This document shows positions 1-4,978 of a DNA stretch of 6,051 bases, piece by piece (the first letter of the stretch is position 1; each line of letters starts with the position of its first letter). The position numbers and the translations under genes are program-made. Under the pieces are notes generated by a model. The model searched no databases. It was not told where the DNA came from and was given only the letters and a program-made list of their open reading frames with translations. The stretch covers positions 1 through 6,051 of the forward strand of contig JAHEZF010000109.1 of assembly GCA_023251215.1 (NCBI GenBank), written 5' to 3'. The stretch is from Sphingobacteriales bacterium. Lineage in GTDB: Bacteria > Bacteroidota > Bacteroidia > Chitinophagales > Chitinophagaceae.

Positions 1-1
1 C

Positions 2-35
2 AAAAGCCTTCGCCGATTTGAAGGCTTTAATTTTT
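2..35 (+). terminator. Intrinsic terminator of an upstream gene outside the window
   Basis: A 9-bp perfect stem (3-11 AAAGCCTTC with 20-28 GAAGGCTTT) encloses an 8-base loop and is followed by AATTTTT at 29-35, the usual layout of a rho-independent terminator read on the + strand. The A-run before the stem (2-5) gives a short T-run on the other strand, so weak bidirectional activity is possible. It probably ends a + strand gene lying to the left of the window and separates it from the gene starting at 95. Confidence 0.72.
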
Positions 36-42
36 ATATTTG
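35..42 (+). promoter_or_regulatory. Candidate Bacteroidota -7 element for the DUF151-ispE unit
   Basis: TATATTTG at 35-42 is an exact match to the Bacteroidota -7 consensus TAnnTTTG. It would place transcription start near 48-50 and give a leader of about 45 bases. No TTG lies at the preferred 17-23 base spacing upstream; the nearest TTTG (17-20) is only 14 bases away and inside the terminator stem. The -7 match is therefore all there is, and a short AT-rich match can arise by chance. Confidence 0.3.
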
Positions 43-72
43 CTTTTGAAATAATCAATGAATTTTAAATCC

Positions 73-87
73 TCCGCCCCGGGCGGA
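73..87. repeat. GC-rich palindrome just before the DUF151 gene start
   Basis: TCCGCC C GGGCGGA-type symmetry: bases 73-79 and 81-87 are perfect reverse complements around a single C at 80. Folded as RNA it gives a stem of about 6 bp with a 3-base loop, ending 7 bases before the ATG at 95. It stands out as almost pure G+C in an AT-rich leader. It may be a short mobile or decayed intergenic palindrome, or a hairpin that modulates translation; the sequence cannot separate these. Confidence 0.45.
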
Positions 88-94
88 TCAGGGC

Positions 95-700
95 ATGAAA
101 AAGATAGAACTGGAAATAGTAGCTTTATCACATAGTATCACCCAAACCCATTCCTACGCTGTGGTGTTGGGTGAAGTAAATGGTCTTCGCCGATTGCCCA
201 TCGTCATTGGTGGATTTGAGGCACAGGCTATTGCTGTTGCACTTGAAAAAATGCAGCCCAGCCGCCCCCTCACCCACGACCTGATGAAGAATTTCATGAA
301 TGCCTTTGCCATTGACCTGAATGAGATCATCATCTGCGATCTGCAGGAAGGAATCTTTTTTTCAAAACTTGTTTGTTCCTCAGAAAATGATACAATTGAA
401 ATTGATTCAAGAACCTCTGATGCCATTGCTCTCGCAGTTCGTTTCGGCTGTCCCATTTATACTTATGAGAACATTATTGAAAGCGCCGGCATATTGATGG
501 AAGATACTACCTCAACTGGCAAGAAAAAAAAGTCGAAACAGGAAGCAGTAGTGGAAGAGAGCGGCAGAACCGGAAGCGAAGACCTGAAAACCATGACATT
601 GGAAGAATTAAATAATCTTTTGACTGAGGTATTGGATGGCGAAGATTATATCCGCGCCATTGCTATCCGGGATGAGATAAATAGCCGAAGAAAGAAATAA
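95..700 (+). CDS. Bifunctional nuclease family protein (DUF151) with C-terminal UVR motif
   Basis: The 201-residue protein has two parts. Residues 1-135 form a DUF151 / bifunctional nuclease (BFN) domain, recognisable from the LPIVIGGFEAQAIA stretch (34-47), RPLTHDLM (57-64) and the IDSRTSDAIALAVR block (103-116). Residues 168-200 form a UvrB/UvrC-type (UVR) helical-hairpin motif, LEELNNLL then DYIRAIAIRDEI. A lysine-rich charged linker (about 137-163) joins them. Plant and some bacterial DUF151 proteins have been reported to have DNase and RNase activity, but the role of the bacterial BFN-UVR fusion is not well established; a nucleic-acid or stress-linked regulatory role is inference. The UVR motif often mediates protein contacts. 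It is first in a probable two-gene unit, with ispE starting 14 bases after its stop. The ATG at 95 is chosen because the conserved domain begins immediately (KKIELEIVALSHS). It has no Shine-Dalgarno-like site, as expected in Bacteroidota. Confidence 0.93.
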   Translation: MKKIELEIVALSHSITQTHSYAVVLGEVNGLRRLPIVIGGFEAQAIAVALEKMQPSRPLTHDLMKNFMNAFAIDLNEIIICDLQEGIFFSKLVCSSENDTIEIDSRTSDAIALAVRFGCPIYTYENIIESAGILMEDTTSTGKKKKSKQEAVVEESGRTGSEDLKTMTLEELNNLLTEVLDGEDYIRAIAIRDEINSRRKK

Positions 701-714
701 CAGCCTACCCGAAA

Positions 715-1545
715 ATGATCGTATTTCCCAATTGTAAAATAAATCTTGGTCTTCGCATATTAAAAAAACGAAGTGATGGATACCACGACCTGGAAACTAT
801 CTTTTATCCTGTTGCGATCACTGACATTCTTGAAATAACGGAATATAAAGAACATGTACGGTCTTCTTCCATACCTTTTACCACAAGCGGACTTTCAATA
901 AAAGGTGCCAATTCCAATAATCTTTGCGCTAAAGCCTATAAATTATTAAAAAAAGATTTTCCTGAATTGCCACATGTACAAATGCACCTGCATAAAACTA
1001 CTCCTGCAGGCGCAGGCCTGGGAGGAGGAAGCGCCGATGCCGCTTTTGCTTTAAAATTGCTGAATGATAAATTCGGTCTTAACCTGACCACAGAACAACT
1101 GATTGCCTATGCACTGGAGTTAGGCAGTGATTGTCCCTTCTTTATCCTGAATAAACCCTGCTGTGCAACTGGCAGAGGTGAGCTTTTGGATCCTGTGCCG
1201 TTGAACCTCTCCAACTATAATTTAGTGATCGTCAGCCCGGGCATTCATATTAATTCAGGGAGGGCATTTTTATATATCAAACCGGGTATTCCCAAAAGAT
1301 CTGTGAAAGAAATTATTTCTGGACCAATCGAAAATTGGAAAGACGAATTATACAATGATTTTGAAAAAGCCATTTTTAAGCAGCACCCGCAAATCGCTGA
1401 CATCAAAGAACAGTTGTACACAAATGGTGCTATCTATGCCTCCATGAGCGGAAGCGGGAGCAGTGTATATGGAATATTCCCAAAACAAAAATCACTGCAA
1501 TTCTCTTTCCCGCCTCATTACTTTGTAAAAGAATTAATCAGCTGA
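715..1545 (+). CDS. ispE: 4-(cytidine 5'-diphospho)-2-C-methyl-D-erythritol kinase
   Basis: This cytoplasmic GHMP-family kinase phosphorylates the 2-hydroxyl of CDP-methylerythritol with ATP, a step of the MEP (non-mevalonate) route to isopentenyl diphosphate. At 276 residues it is close to the usual family length. The N-terminus has the family pattern FPNCKINLGL with K8, corresponding to catalytic Lys10 of the E. coli enzyme. The glycine-rich ATP loop is PAGAGLGGGSADAA (97-110). The catalytic aspartate is D139 in GSDCPFF (E. coli Asp141). The C-terminal GHMP motif is MSGSGSSVYG (244-253). All key positions are intact, so the enzyme should be active, and its presence implies the organism uses the MEP pathway. 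It starts 14 bases after the DUF151 gene and is probably co-transcribed with it. Its last 12 bases overlap the 3' end of the convergent VOC gene, leaving no room for a terminator between them. Confidence 0.96.
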   Translation: MIVFPNCKINLGLRILKKRSDGYHDLETIFYPVAITDILEITEYKEHVRSSSIPFTTSGLSIKGANSNNLCAKAYKLLKKDFPELPHVQMHLHKTTPAGAGLGGGSADAAFALKLLNDKFGLNLTTEQLIAYALELGSDCPFFILNKPCCATGRGELLDPVPLNLSNYNLVIVSPGIHINSGRAFLYIKPGIPKRSVKEIISGPIENWKDELYNDFEKAIFKQHPQIADIKEQLYTNGAIYASMSGSGSSVYGIFPKQKSLQFSFPPHYFVKELIS

Positions 1546-2019
1546 ACGAAGCAGGTTTTCAATATCCAGCACCCCAGTTATCATTTGAAGATTTCCGTCT
1601 GCATCCCTGGGCCATTGTTCCTTTGGTTTATCCCAATATAATTCCACTCCGTTTTTATCAGGATCATTTAAATAAATAGCTTCTGATACGCCATGGTCGG
1701 AGGCACCTGTTAATGGATAACAGGTATCAATCAGTCGTTTTAATACAATAGCAAGATCTTTCCTGGAAGGATATAAAATAGCCGTATGATACAATCCTGC
1801 TGCCCGAACAGGTGCCGGAGGAGCGTCTTTGCTGTGCCATGTATTCAATCCAATATGATGATGATAACCGCCTGCTGAAATAAATGCAGCGCTTTCGCCA
1901 TAATATTGCTGCAATTCAAAGCCAAGAAGGTCACGGTAAAAATGTAAGGAACGTTCAAGGTCAGCAACTTTCAAATGGACATGCCCGATACGGGTACCGG
2001 CAGGAACAGTATAAGCCAT
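1534..2019 (-). CDS. VOC family protein, extradiol-dioxygenase (CatE)-like
   Basis: A 161-residue single-domain protein of the vicinal oxygen chelate (VOC) superfamily, which includes glyoxalase I, type I extradiol dioxygenases and fosfomycin-resistance enzymes. Two beta-alpha-beta-beta-beta modules are visible. Module 1 starts at GHVHLKVADLERSLHFYRDL (12-31); module 2 starts at GLYHTAIL (75-82) and ends with SDHGVSEAIYLNDPD (107-121) and GVELYWD (124-130). Probable metal ligands are H13, H78 and E126, matching the His-His-Glu facial triad of the extradiol group. The HHHIGLNTW segment (53-61) and the SDHGVSEAIY block are characteristic of the CatE / ring-cleavage-like branch of small VOC proteins. 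The substrate cannot be read from sequence, and no aromatic-degradation genes are nearby. The gene is monocistronic in view, converges on ispE with a 12-base overlap, and diverges from rocD across a 191-base spacer. Confidence 0.9.
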   Translation of the reverse strand: MAYTVPAGTRIGHVHLKVADLERSLHFYRDLLGFELQQYYGESAAFISAGGYHHHIGLNTWHSKDAPPAPVRAAGLYHTAILYPSRKDLAIVLKRLIDTCYPLTGASDHGVSEAIYLNDPDKNGVELYWDKPKEQWPRDADGNLQMITGVLDIENLLRSAD

Positions 2020-2030
2020 AGAGCAGAGTT

Positions 2031-2059
2031 TTAATCCACAGATAAATTAACTATCTTGC
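2031..2059 (+). promoter_or_regulatory. Candidate Bacteroidota-type promoter for rocD
   Basis: TATCTTGC at 2052-2059 resembles the -7 element TAnnTTTG, and a TTA (2031-2033, inside a T-run) lies 18 bases upstream where the -33 TTG would be expected. The 11 bases CTATCTTGCAT (2051-2061) recur exactly, on the other strand, before the membrane-protein gene at 4740, which strengthens the reading. Transcription would start near 2065 and give a leader of about 145 bases. The imperfect -33 keeps confidence modest. Confidence 0.4.
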
Positions 2060-2116
2060 ATCAAATTTCGCACTATCCGGTTGAATTATTACATATCACT
2101 CTTTCTCCGCATGAAC

Positions 2117-2168
2117 CTCGATTTCCTCAATCATCGAGTTTAAGGCACCTCCACTTCCGGACGGGAGG
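2117..2168. repeat. Two small inverted repeats in the VOC-rocD divergent spacer
   Basis: CTCGAT (2117-2122) and ATCGAG (2133-2138) form a 6-bp stem with a 10-base loop, extendable past one mismatch by two A-T pairs. CCTCC (2148-2152) and GGAGG (2164-2168) flank a GC-rich centre containing CCGGACGG (2157-2164). That 8-mer also occurs at 4911-4918 inside the composite repeat, so this stretch may be a decayed copy of the same intergenic element. The first hairpin could instead be an operator or a leader structure of rocD. Confidence 0.35.
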
Positions 2169-2170
2169 CT

Positions 2171-2212
2171 TCAGAATTTTACATTCTTCATTTAAGATTT
2201 TAGATTTTTTAT
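2171..2212 (+). repeat. Degenerate 7-base periodic tract running into the rocD start codon
   Basis: Cut into 7-base units, this stretch gives six consecutive units that all end in AT, with the dinucleotide at 2176, 2183, 2190, 2197, 2204 and 2211. The last AT belongs to the rocD ATG itself. Examples are TTTACAT, TTAAGAT and TTTAGAT. The tract is T-rich, contains no Shine-Dalgarno-like motif and occupies the ribosome landing zone. It matches in period, but not in sequence, the tract before the transporter gene at 3517. Confidence 0.6.
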
Positions 2213-3446
2213 GCAATCAACAATCACTATATCTGAAAACATAAAATATTATTTAGAACTTGAAGAGCAATGCGGCGCACATAATTATCGCCCTATCCCT
2301 GTTGTATTGAGTCGCGGCGAAGGAGTGTATGTGTGGGATGTGGATGGAAACCGGTATTATGATTTTCTTAGCGGCTACTCAGCCGTTAACCAGGGACATT
2401 GCCATCCGAAGATCGTTCAGTCACTTATTGAGCAAGCAAAGAAATTGACATTGATCAGCCGTGCTTTTCACAACGACCTGCTGGGTGAGTATGCAAAATT
2501 CATGACCGGTTTTTTTGGTTATGATAAAGTATTACCAATGAACACCGGTGTGGAAGCAGTTGAAACAGCTATCAAACTTTGTCGCAAATGGGGGTATGAA
2601 GTAAAAGGAATTCCTGAAGGCAGGGCAAAGATCATTGTATGCGAAGGAAATTTTCATGGCAGAACATCCACCGTCATTTCTTTCAGCAGCGATCCTTTGG
2701 CAAGAAAAAATTTCGGCCCATATATGCCGGGCTTTGAAGTCATTCCTTTCAATGATATAGATGCATTGGCTTTAGCATTAGCAGATAAAAATGTTGCGGG
2801 ATTCCTGGTGGAACCAATACAGGGCGAAGCAGGTGTAATAGTTCCTGCTGATGGTTACCTGACCAAAGCAAAACAACTCTGCGAAGACAGCAATATTTTA
2901 TTCATGGCTGATGAGATACAAACCGGTTTGGCAAGAACTGGTAAAATGCTGGCCTGTGATCATGAAAATGTGCGTCCCGATATTTTAATGCTTGGCAAAG
3001 CATTAAGCGGCGCCATGATGCCCGTCAGCGCTGTGCTGGCAGATGATGAAATTATGATGACCATCAAACCCGGTGAGCATGGCTCTACCTTTGGCGGTAA
3101 TCCATTGGCATGTAAAGTGGCGATGACTGCCTTGCAGGTGTTGAAAGATGAAAAGATGGCGGAGAATGCTGCCAGGATGGGTGAGTTGCTCAGGGAAGAA
3201 TTAATAAAATTACATTCGCCGCATATAAGTATTGTTCGTGGAAAGGGTTTATTAAATGCAATTGTTATTCAACATCACAATAATGATGCAGCGTGGGAAT
3301 TATGTTTGCAGTTGAAAGAGAATAGGCTTCTGGCAAAACCAACACACGGTGATAAGATACGTCTTGCCCCACCGTTGATCATTAATAAAGACCAGGTGAT
3401 GGAATGTGTGAATATCATCGGCAATTCTTTACCTTGTCTTGATTAA
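2211..3446 (+). CDS. rocD: Ornithine aminotransferase (ornithine-oxo-acid transaminase)
   Basis: This PLP-dependent class III aminotransferase transfers the delta-amino group of ornithine to 2-oxoglutarate, giving glutamate-5-semialdehyde (in equilibrium with pyrroline-5-carboxylate) and glutamate. It links arginine/ornithine breakdown with proline and glutamate. The 411 residues align in register with human OAT at a constant offset of 29: Y26 (human Y55, in AHNYRPIPV), Y56 (Y85, in [14 protein letters not shown]), R151 (R180), E206 (E235), K263 (K292, the Schiff-base lysine, in LGKALSG) and R384 (R413). D234 in [14 protein letters not shown] binds the pyridine nitrogen. This residue set separates OAT from acetylornithine and GABA aminotransferases. 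The start at 2211 is supported by the family N-terminus and by the periodic tract ending exactly there. No proline or arginine genes adjoin it. The downstream transporter begins 70 bases after its stop without an intervening terminator. Confidence 0.96.
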   Translation: MQSTITISENIKYYLELEEQCGAHNYRPIPVVLSRGEGVYVWDVDGNRYYDFLSGYSAVNQGHCHPKIVQSLIEQAKKLTLISRAFHNDLLGEYAKFMTGFFGYDKVLPMNTGVEAVETAIKLCRKWGYEVKGIPEGRAKIIVCEGNFHGRTSTVISFSSDPLARKNFGPYMPGFEVIPFNDIDALALALADKNVAGFLVEPIQGEAGVIVPADGYLTKAKQLCEDSNILFMADEIQTGLARTGKMLACDHENVRPDILMLGKALSGAMMPVSAVLADDEIMMTIKPGEHGSTFGGNPLACKVAMTALQVLKDEKMAENAARMGELLREELIKLHSPHISIVRGKGLLNAIVIQHHNNDAAWELCLQLKENRLLAKPTHGDKIRLAPPLIINKDQVMECVNIIGNSLPCLD

Positions 3447-3516
3447 AAGGCACAAGGTACAAGGAACAATGCTCAAGTAAAAGAAAGAAACCAGCAACTA
3501 ATAACCAGCAACCAGC
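3447..3516 (+). repeat. Spacer made of ten degenerate 7-base units between rocD and the VIT gene
   Basis: The spacer between the rocD stop and the next ATG is exactly 70 bases, or ten 7-base units. Nine begin AA and the other (3482) begins AG. Units at 3447, 3454 and 3461 share the pattern AAGGnAC with n = C, T and A. Units at 3489, 3503 and 3510 are identical (AACCAGC), and 3496 is the related AACTAAT. The tract is purine/A-rich, predicted to be unstructured, and leads straight into the start codon. There is no T-run terminator in it, so read-through from rocD is likely. Confidence 0.75.
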
Positions 3517-4218
3517 ATGGACACACATCTTCATCACGAAGAACAACACCTGAAAAGCAGCGATACTCTTAGAGATATCGTTATTGGTATGAGTGACGGA
3601 CTTACGGTTCCCTTTGCATTGGCAGCAGGTCTGAGCGGCGCTGTTGATTCAACAGGTATTATTGTAATTGCAGGTATTGCAGAAATTGCTGCTGGTTCCA
3701 TTGCCATGGGCCTCGGTGGTTATCTTGCCGGCAAAACCGAACAGGATCATTACAACAGCGAACTGAAAAGAGAATTTTATGAAGTAGAAAATCTGCGCCA
3801 TAAAGAAGTGGAAGAAACCAAAGAATTTTTTGCCAATATTGGACTGAGTGAAGAACTGCAGAATAAAGCCACAGAAGAAATTGCCAAAGACAAAAAACAA
3901 TGGGTAGATTTTATGATGAAATATGAACTGGGCTTAGATAAGCCCGATCCGCGCCGGGCCACCAAGTCTGCATTGAACATTGGCTTGTCATATATAGTTG
4001 GAGGATTGGTTCCGTTAAGTCCCTATTTTTTTGTTGACTCTCCTGCTGATGGTTTAAAAATTTCTGTTGTTATTACTTTATTATGTCTTTTTATTTTTGG
4101 TTTTTTCAAAAGCAGGATCACAGGAGTAAATGCCTGGTGGGGAGCACTGCGTGTTATGCTTATTGGCGCAGCAGCAGCCAGTGCTGCATTTGGAATAGCA
4201 AAGCTGATTGGAGGATAA
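3517..4218 (+). CDS. VIT1/CCC1-type iron/manganese transporter
   Basis: A 233-residue inner-membrane transporter of the VIT (vacuolar iron transporter / CCC1) family, which exports Fe(II), Mn(II) and similar ions from the cytoplasm. Five helices are visible at about 18-40, 46-72, 150-172, 181-198 and 208-230, with a hydrophilic metal-binding domain between helices 2 and 3 (about 73-148). Using Eucalyptus VIT1 numbering from memory with a constant offset of 16, the transport residues are D27 (D43, in GMSDGLTVPFALAAGLSG) and M64 (M80, in SIAMGLGGYLAG). The metal-domain ligands are E86, E89, E97, E100, M133, M134 and E137. All are present, so this is a full-length VIT with an intact regulatory domain, unlike the shorter rubrerythrin-fused or domain-less relatives. 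The N-terminal 11 residues carry four histidines (H4, H6, H7, H11), a possible extra metal-sensing tail. It follows rocD by 70 bases and probably shares its transcript; a functional link is not evident. The terminator at 4320 closes the unit. Confidence 0.93.
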   Translation: MDTHLHHEEQHLKSSDTLRDIVIGMSDGLTVPFALAAGLSGAVDSTGIIVIAGIAEIAAGSIAMGLGGYLAGKTEQDHYNSELKREFYEVENLRHKEVEETKEFFANIGLSEELQNKATEEIAKDKKQWVDFMMKYELGLDKPDPRRATKSALNIGLSYIVGGLVPLSPYFFVDSPADGLKISVVITLLCLFIFGFFKSRITGVNAWWGALRVMLIGAAAASAAFGIAKLIGG

Positions 4219-4260
4219 AAAGTGAGTAACGAATTGTGAACTCTAAAGTTTTATACCACA
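4219..4260. repeat. Weak 7-base periodicity after the VIT stop codon
   Basis: Six units counted from the stop codon all end in A, and the first three end in GA (AAAGTGA, GTAACGA, ATTGTGA). The phase again begins immediately after the stop codon, as in the rocD-VIT spacer, but conservation between units is much lower. In AT-rich DNA this could be chance; it is listed because of the two clearer tracts nearby. Confidence 0.3.
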
Positions 4261-4271
4261 CAAAAACATGG

Positions 4272-4289
4272 CAACTCTGGTTAGAGTTG
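4272..4289. terminator. Perfect 7-bp hairpin in the VIT / membrane-protein convergent spacer
   Basis: CAACTCT (4272-4278), loop GGTT, AGAGTTG (4283-4289). It is not followed by a T-run on the + strand. On the minus strand a five-T run (complement of 4262-4266) lies five bases beyond the stem, so it could be a weak second terminator for the minus-strand gene ending at 4339. The stronger candidate is the next hairpin. Confidence 0.4.
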
Positions 4290-4319
4290 TTACAATTAAT
4301 GATACGGGATATTATAAAA

Positions 4320-4355
4320 CAGTAATCATCGTTTCTGATTATTGTTTTTCTTTTT
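4320..4355. terminator. Bidirectional intrinsic terminator between VIT and the convergent membrane-protein gene
   Basis: A 9-bp stem (4320-4328 with 4336-4344, one G-T wobble) has a 7-base loop and is followed on the + strand by TTTTTCTTTTT at 4345-4355, a good terminator for the rocD-VIT unit. On the minus strand the same stem is followed by TTTTATAAT (complement of 4311-4319), so it can also end the opposing gene. The stem contains that gene's TAA stop (4339-4341), and the + strand T-run is the complement of its Gln/Lys-rich last codons. Confidence 0.75.
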
Positions 4356-4740
4356 GTTCCGGCAATTTTATATCAGGGAATAATGCAGCGATCAGCATCA
4401 CTACCGAGGCCAGCATCATAAGATAGATCCCTATTTTTTTTACAGGGCAATCACCGGCTTCGCAAGCAGGAAGTTCAAAAAAATTACGAACAGCCCAGGC
4501 AAAGTTCATGGCTACTACCAGCAGGTTACCCCGCTTTGACCATACCCGCGGAATAAAAGAAAAAACAACAAAGAAGACAATCATGATAAGATGAAAATAA
4601 CCTGGCTTGCCATAATTAGTGCCTGCAGCATCTATTCCGCTTATTGTAATATGTCTTGATTCAATAACGACCCAGGGAATAAAACAGGATCCTATTAATA
4701 AAATGGCCGCAGCCAACCCGATCCATTTGGCGTATCGCAT
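4339..4740 (-). CDS. Uncharacterised four-helix integral membrane protein
   Basis: I do not recognise a named family, although the look is that of a conserved Bacteroidota membrane protein. The 133 residues contain four predicted membrane segments at about 7-27, 49-64, 72-88 and 103-122. A polar loop with SGIDAAGTNYGKPGYFH (34-50) follows helix 1, an SKRGN turn (68-72) separates helices 2 and 3, and a short loop with two cysteines, PACEAGDCP (91-99, C93 and C98), joins helices 3 and 4. The tail PEQKEKQ is charged and should be cytoplasmic. If the basic SKR turn and tail are inside, both larger loops face the periplasm, so C93 and C98 could form a disulfide or bind a metal; that is inference. 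The ATG at 4740 is supported by the typical MRYAKW-plus-hydrophobic start and a promoter candidate just upstream. It is transcribed alone, converging on the VIT gene. Confidence 0.85.
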   Translation of the reverse strand: MRYAKWIGLAAAILLIGSCFIPWVVIESRHITISGIDAAGTNYGKPGYFHLIMIVFFVVFSFIPRVWSKRGNLLVVAMNFAWAVRNFFELPACEAGDCPVKKIGIYLMMLASVVMLIAALFPDIKLPEQKEKQ

Positions 4741-4767
4741 AAGAGAGTTGACAATTAAATGTCATAT

Positions 4768-4796
4768 GCAAGATAGGATTTTCTACCTCACCCCAA
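4768..4796 (-). promoter_or_regulatory. Bacteroidota-type promoter for the membrane-protein gene
   Basis: Read on the minus strand, TTG (complement of 4794-4796), an 18-base spacer and TATCTTGC (complement of 4768-4775) match the TTG-N17-23-TAnnTTTG layout known for Bacteroidota, with the -7 off by the usual small variation. Transcription would start about 20 bases before the ATG at 4740. The -33 TTG lies inside the left end of the composite repeat, so that element may supply part of the promoter. The 11-mer CTATCTTGCAT is identical to the one before rocD. Confidence 0.55.
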
Positions 4797-4968
4797 CCCT
4801 CTCTATGAAATGGAAAGGGAGAAGTAGAACCCTAAAGATTGAAATCTTTTTCTTTTTTTGCGGAGTGTTCAATGACTCCCTCTCTCCCGATGGCCCCCGA
4901 AGTTTCGGGACCGGACGGAGAAGGTTGGTATCGCCTTCGGCAAGCCTATGGCAACCGAAGGGGAGAGG
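4786..4968. repeat. Composite GC-rich intergenic element with nested inverted repeats
   Basis: The spacer between two minus-strand genes is dominated by a structured element. Its left end is CCTCACCCCAACCCTCTCT (4786-4804), a string typical of short palindromic intergenic repeats in many bacteria. Inside are CTCTCCC/GGGAGAG (4882-4888 with 4961-4967), CCCGAA/TTCGGG (4896-4901 with 4904-4909) and CCTTCGG/CCGAAGG (4934-4940 with 4955-4961). An 11-base tandem, GCCTTCGGCAA then GCCTATGGCAA, spans 4933-4954. It encodes no protein: the open frame across it is low-complexity and has no family resemblance. It is probably a non-autonomous REP/MITE-like repeat or a fusion of two. It also forms the 3' trailer of the VOC gene ending at 4979. 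Confidence 0.65.
4834..4859 (+). terminator. AT-rich hairpin with T-run inside the composite repeat
   Basis: AAAGAT (4834-4839), loop TGAA, ATCTTT (4844-4849), then a T-rich run to 4859. The form is that of a + strand intrinsic terminator, but the stem is weak (one G-C pair) and both flanking genes are on the minus strand. It may block antisense or element-borne transcription, or simply be part of the repeat's own structure. Confidence 0.35.
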
Positions 4969-4978
4969 AAAATCTTAT

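Noticed and set aside
58..135. Short upstream reading frame (ATG at 58, stop TAG at 133) overlapping the DUF151 gene start.
   Set aside because: Its 25 codons run through the GC palindrome and have no family resemblance; overlap in another frame is expected by chance.
2020..2090. Promoter for the minus-strand VOC gene in the divergent spacer.
   Set aside because: The best -7 candidate (GAAATTTG, complement near 2061-2070) has one mismatch and no TTG at proper spacing; too weak to list.
2056..2244. 62-residue + strand open frame in the VOC-rocD spacer.
   Set aside because: It crosses the candidate promoter and periodic tract, reads as low-complexity sequence and overlaps the rocD start; no protein-like features.
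3447..3516. CRISPR-like or tRNA-like structure in the repeat-rich spacer.
   Set aside because: Units are only 7 bases with no spacers between them, and no cloverleaf can be formed.
4657..4740. Possible lipoprotein signal in the membrane protein (LLIGSC before F20).
   Set aside because: The hydrophobic segment continues beyond the cysteine and three more helices follow; -1 Ser/-2 Gly fit a lipobox only loosely. A first transmembrane helix is the simpler reading.
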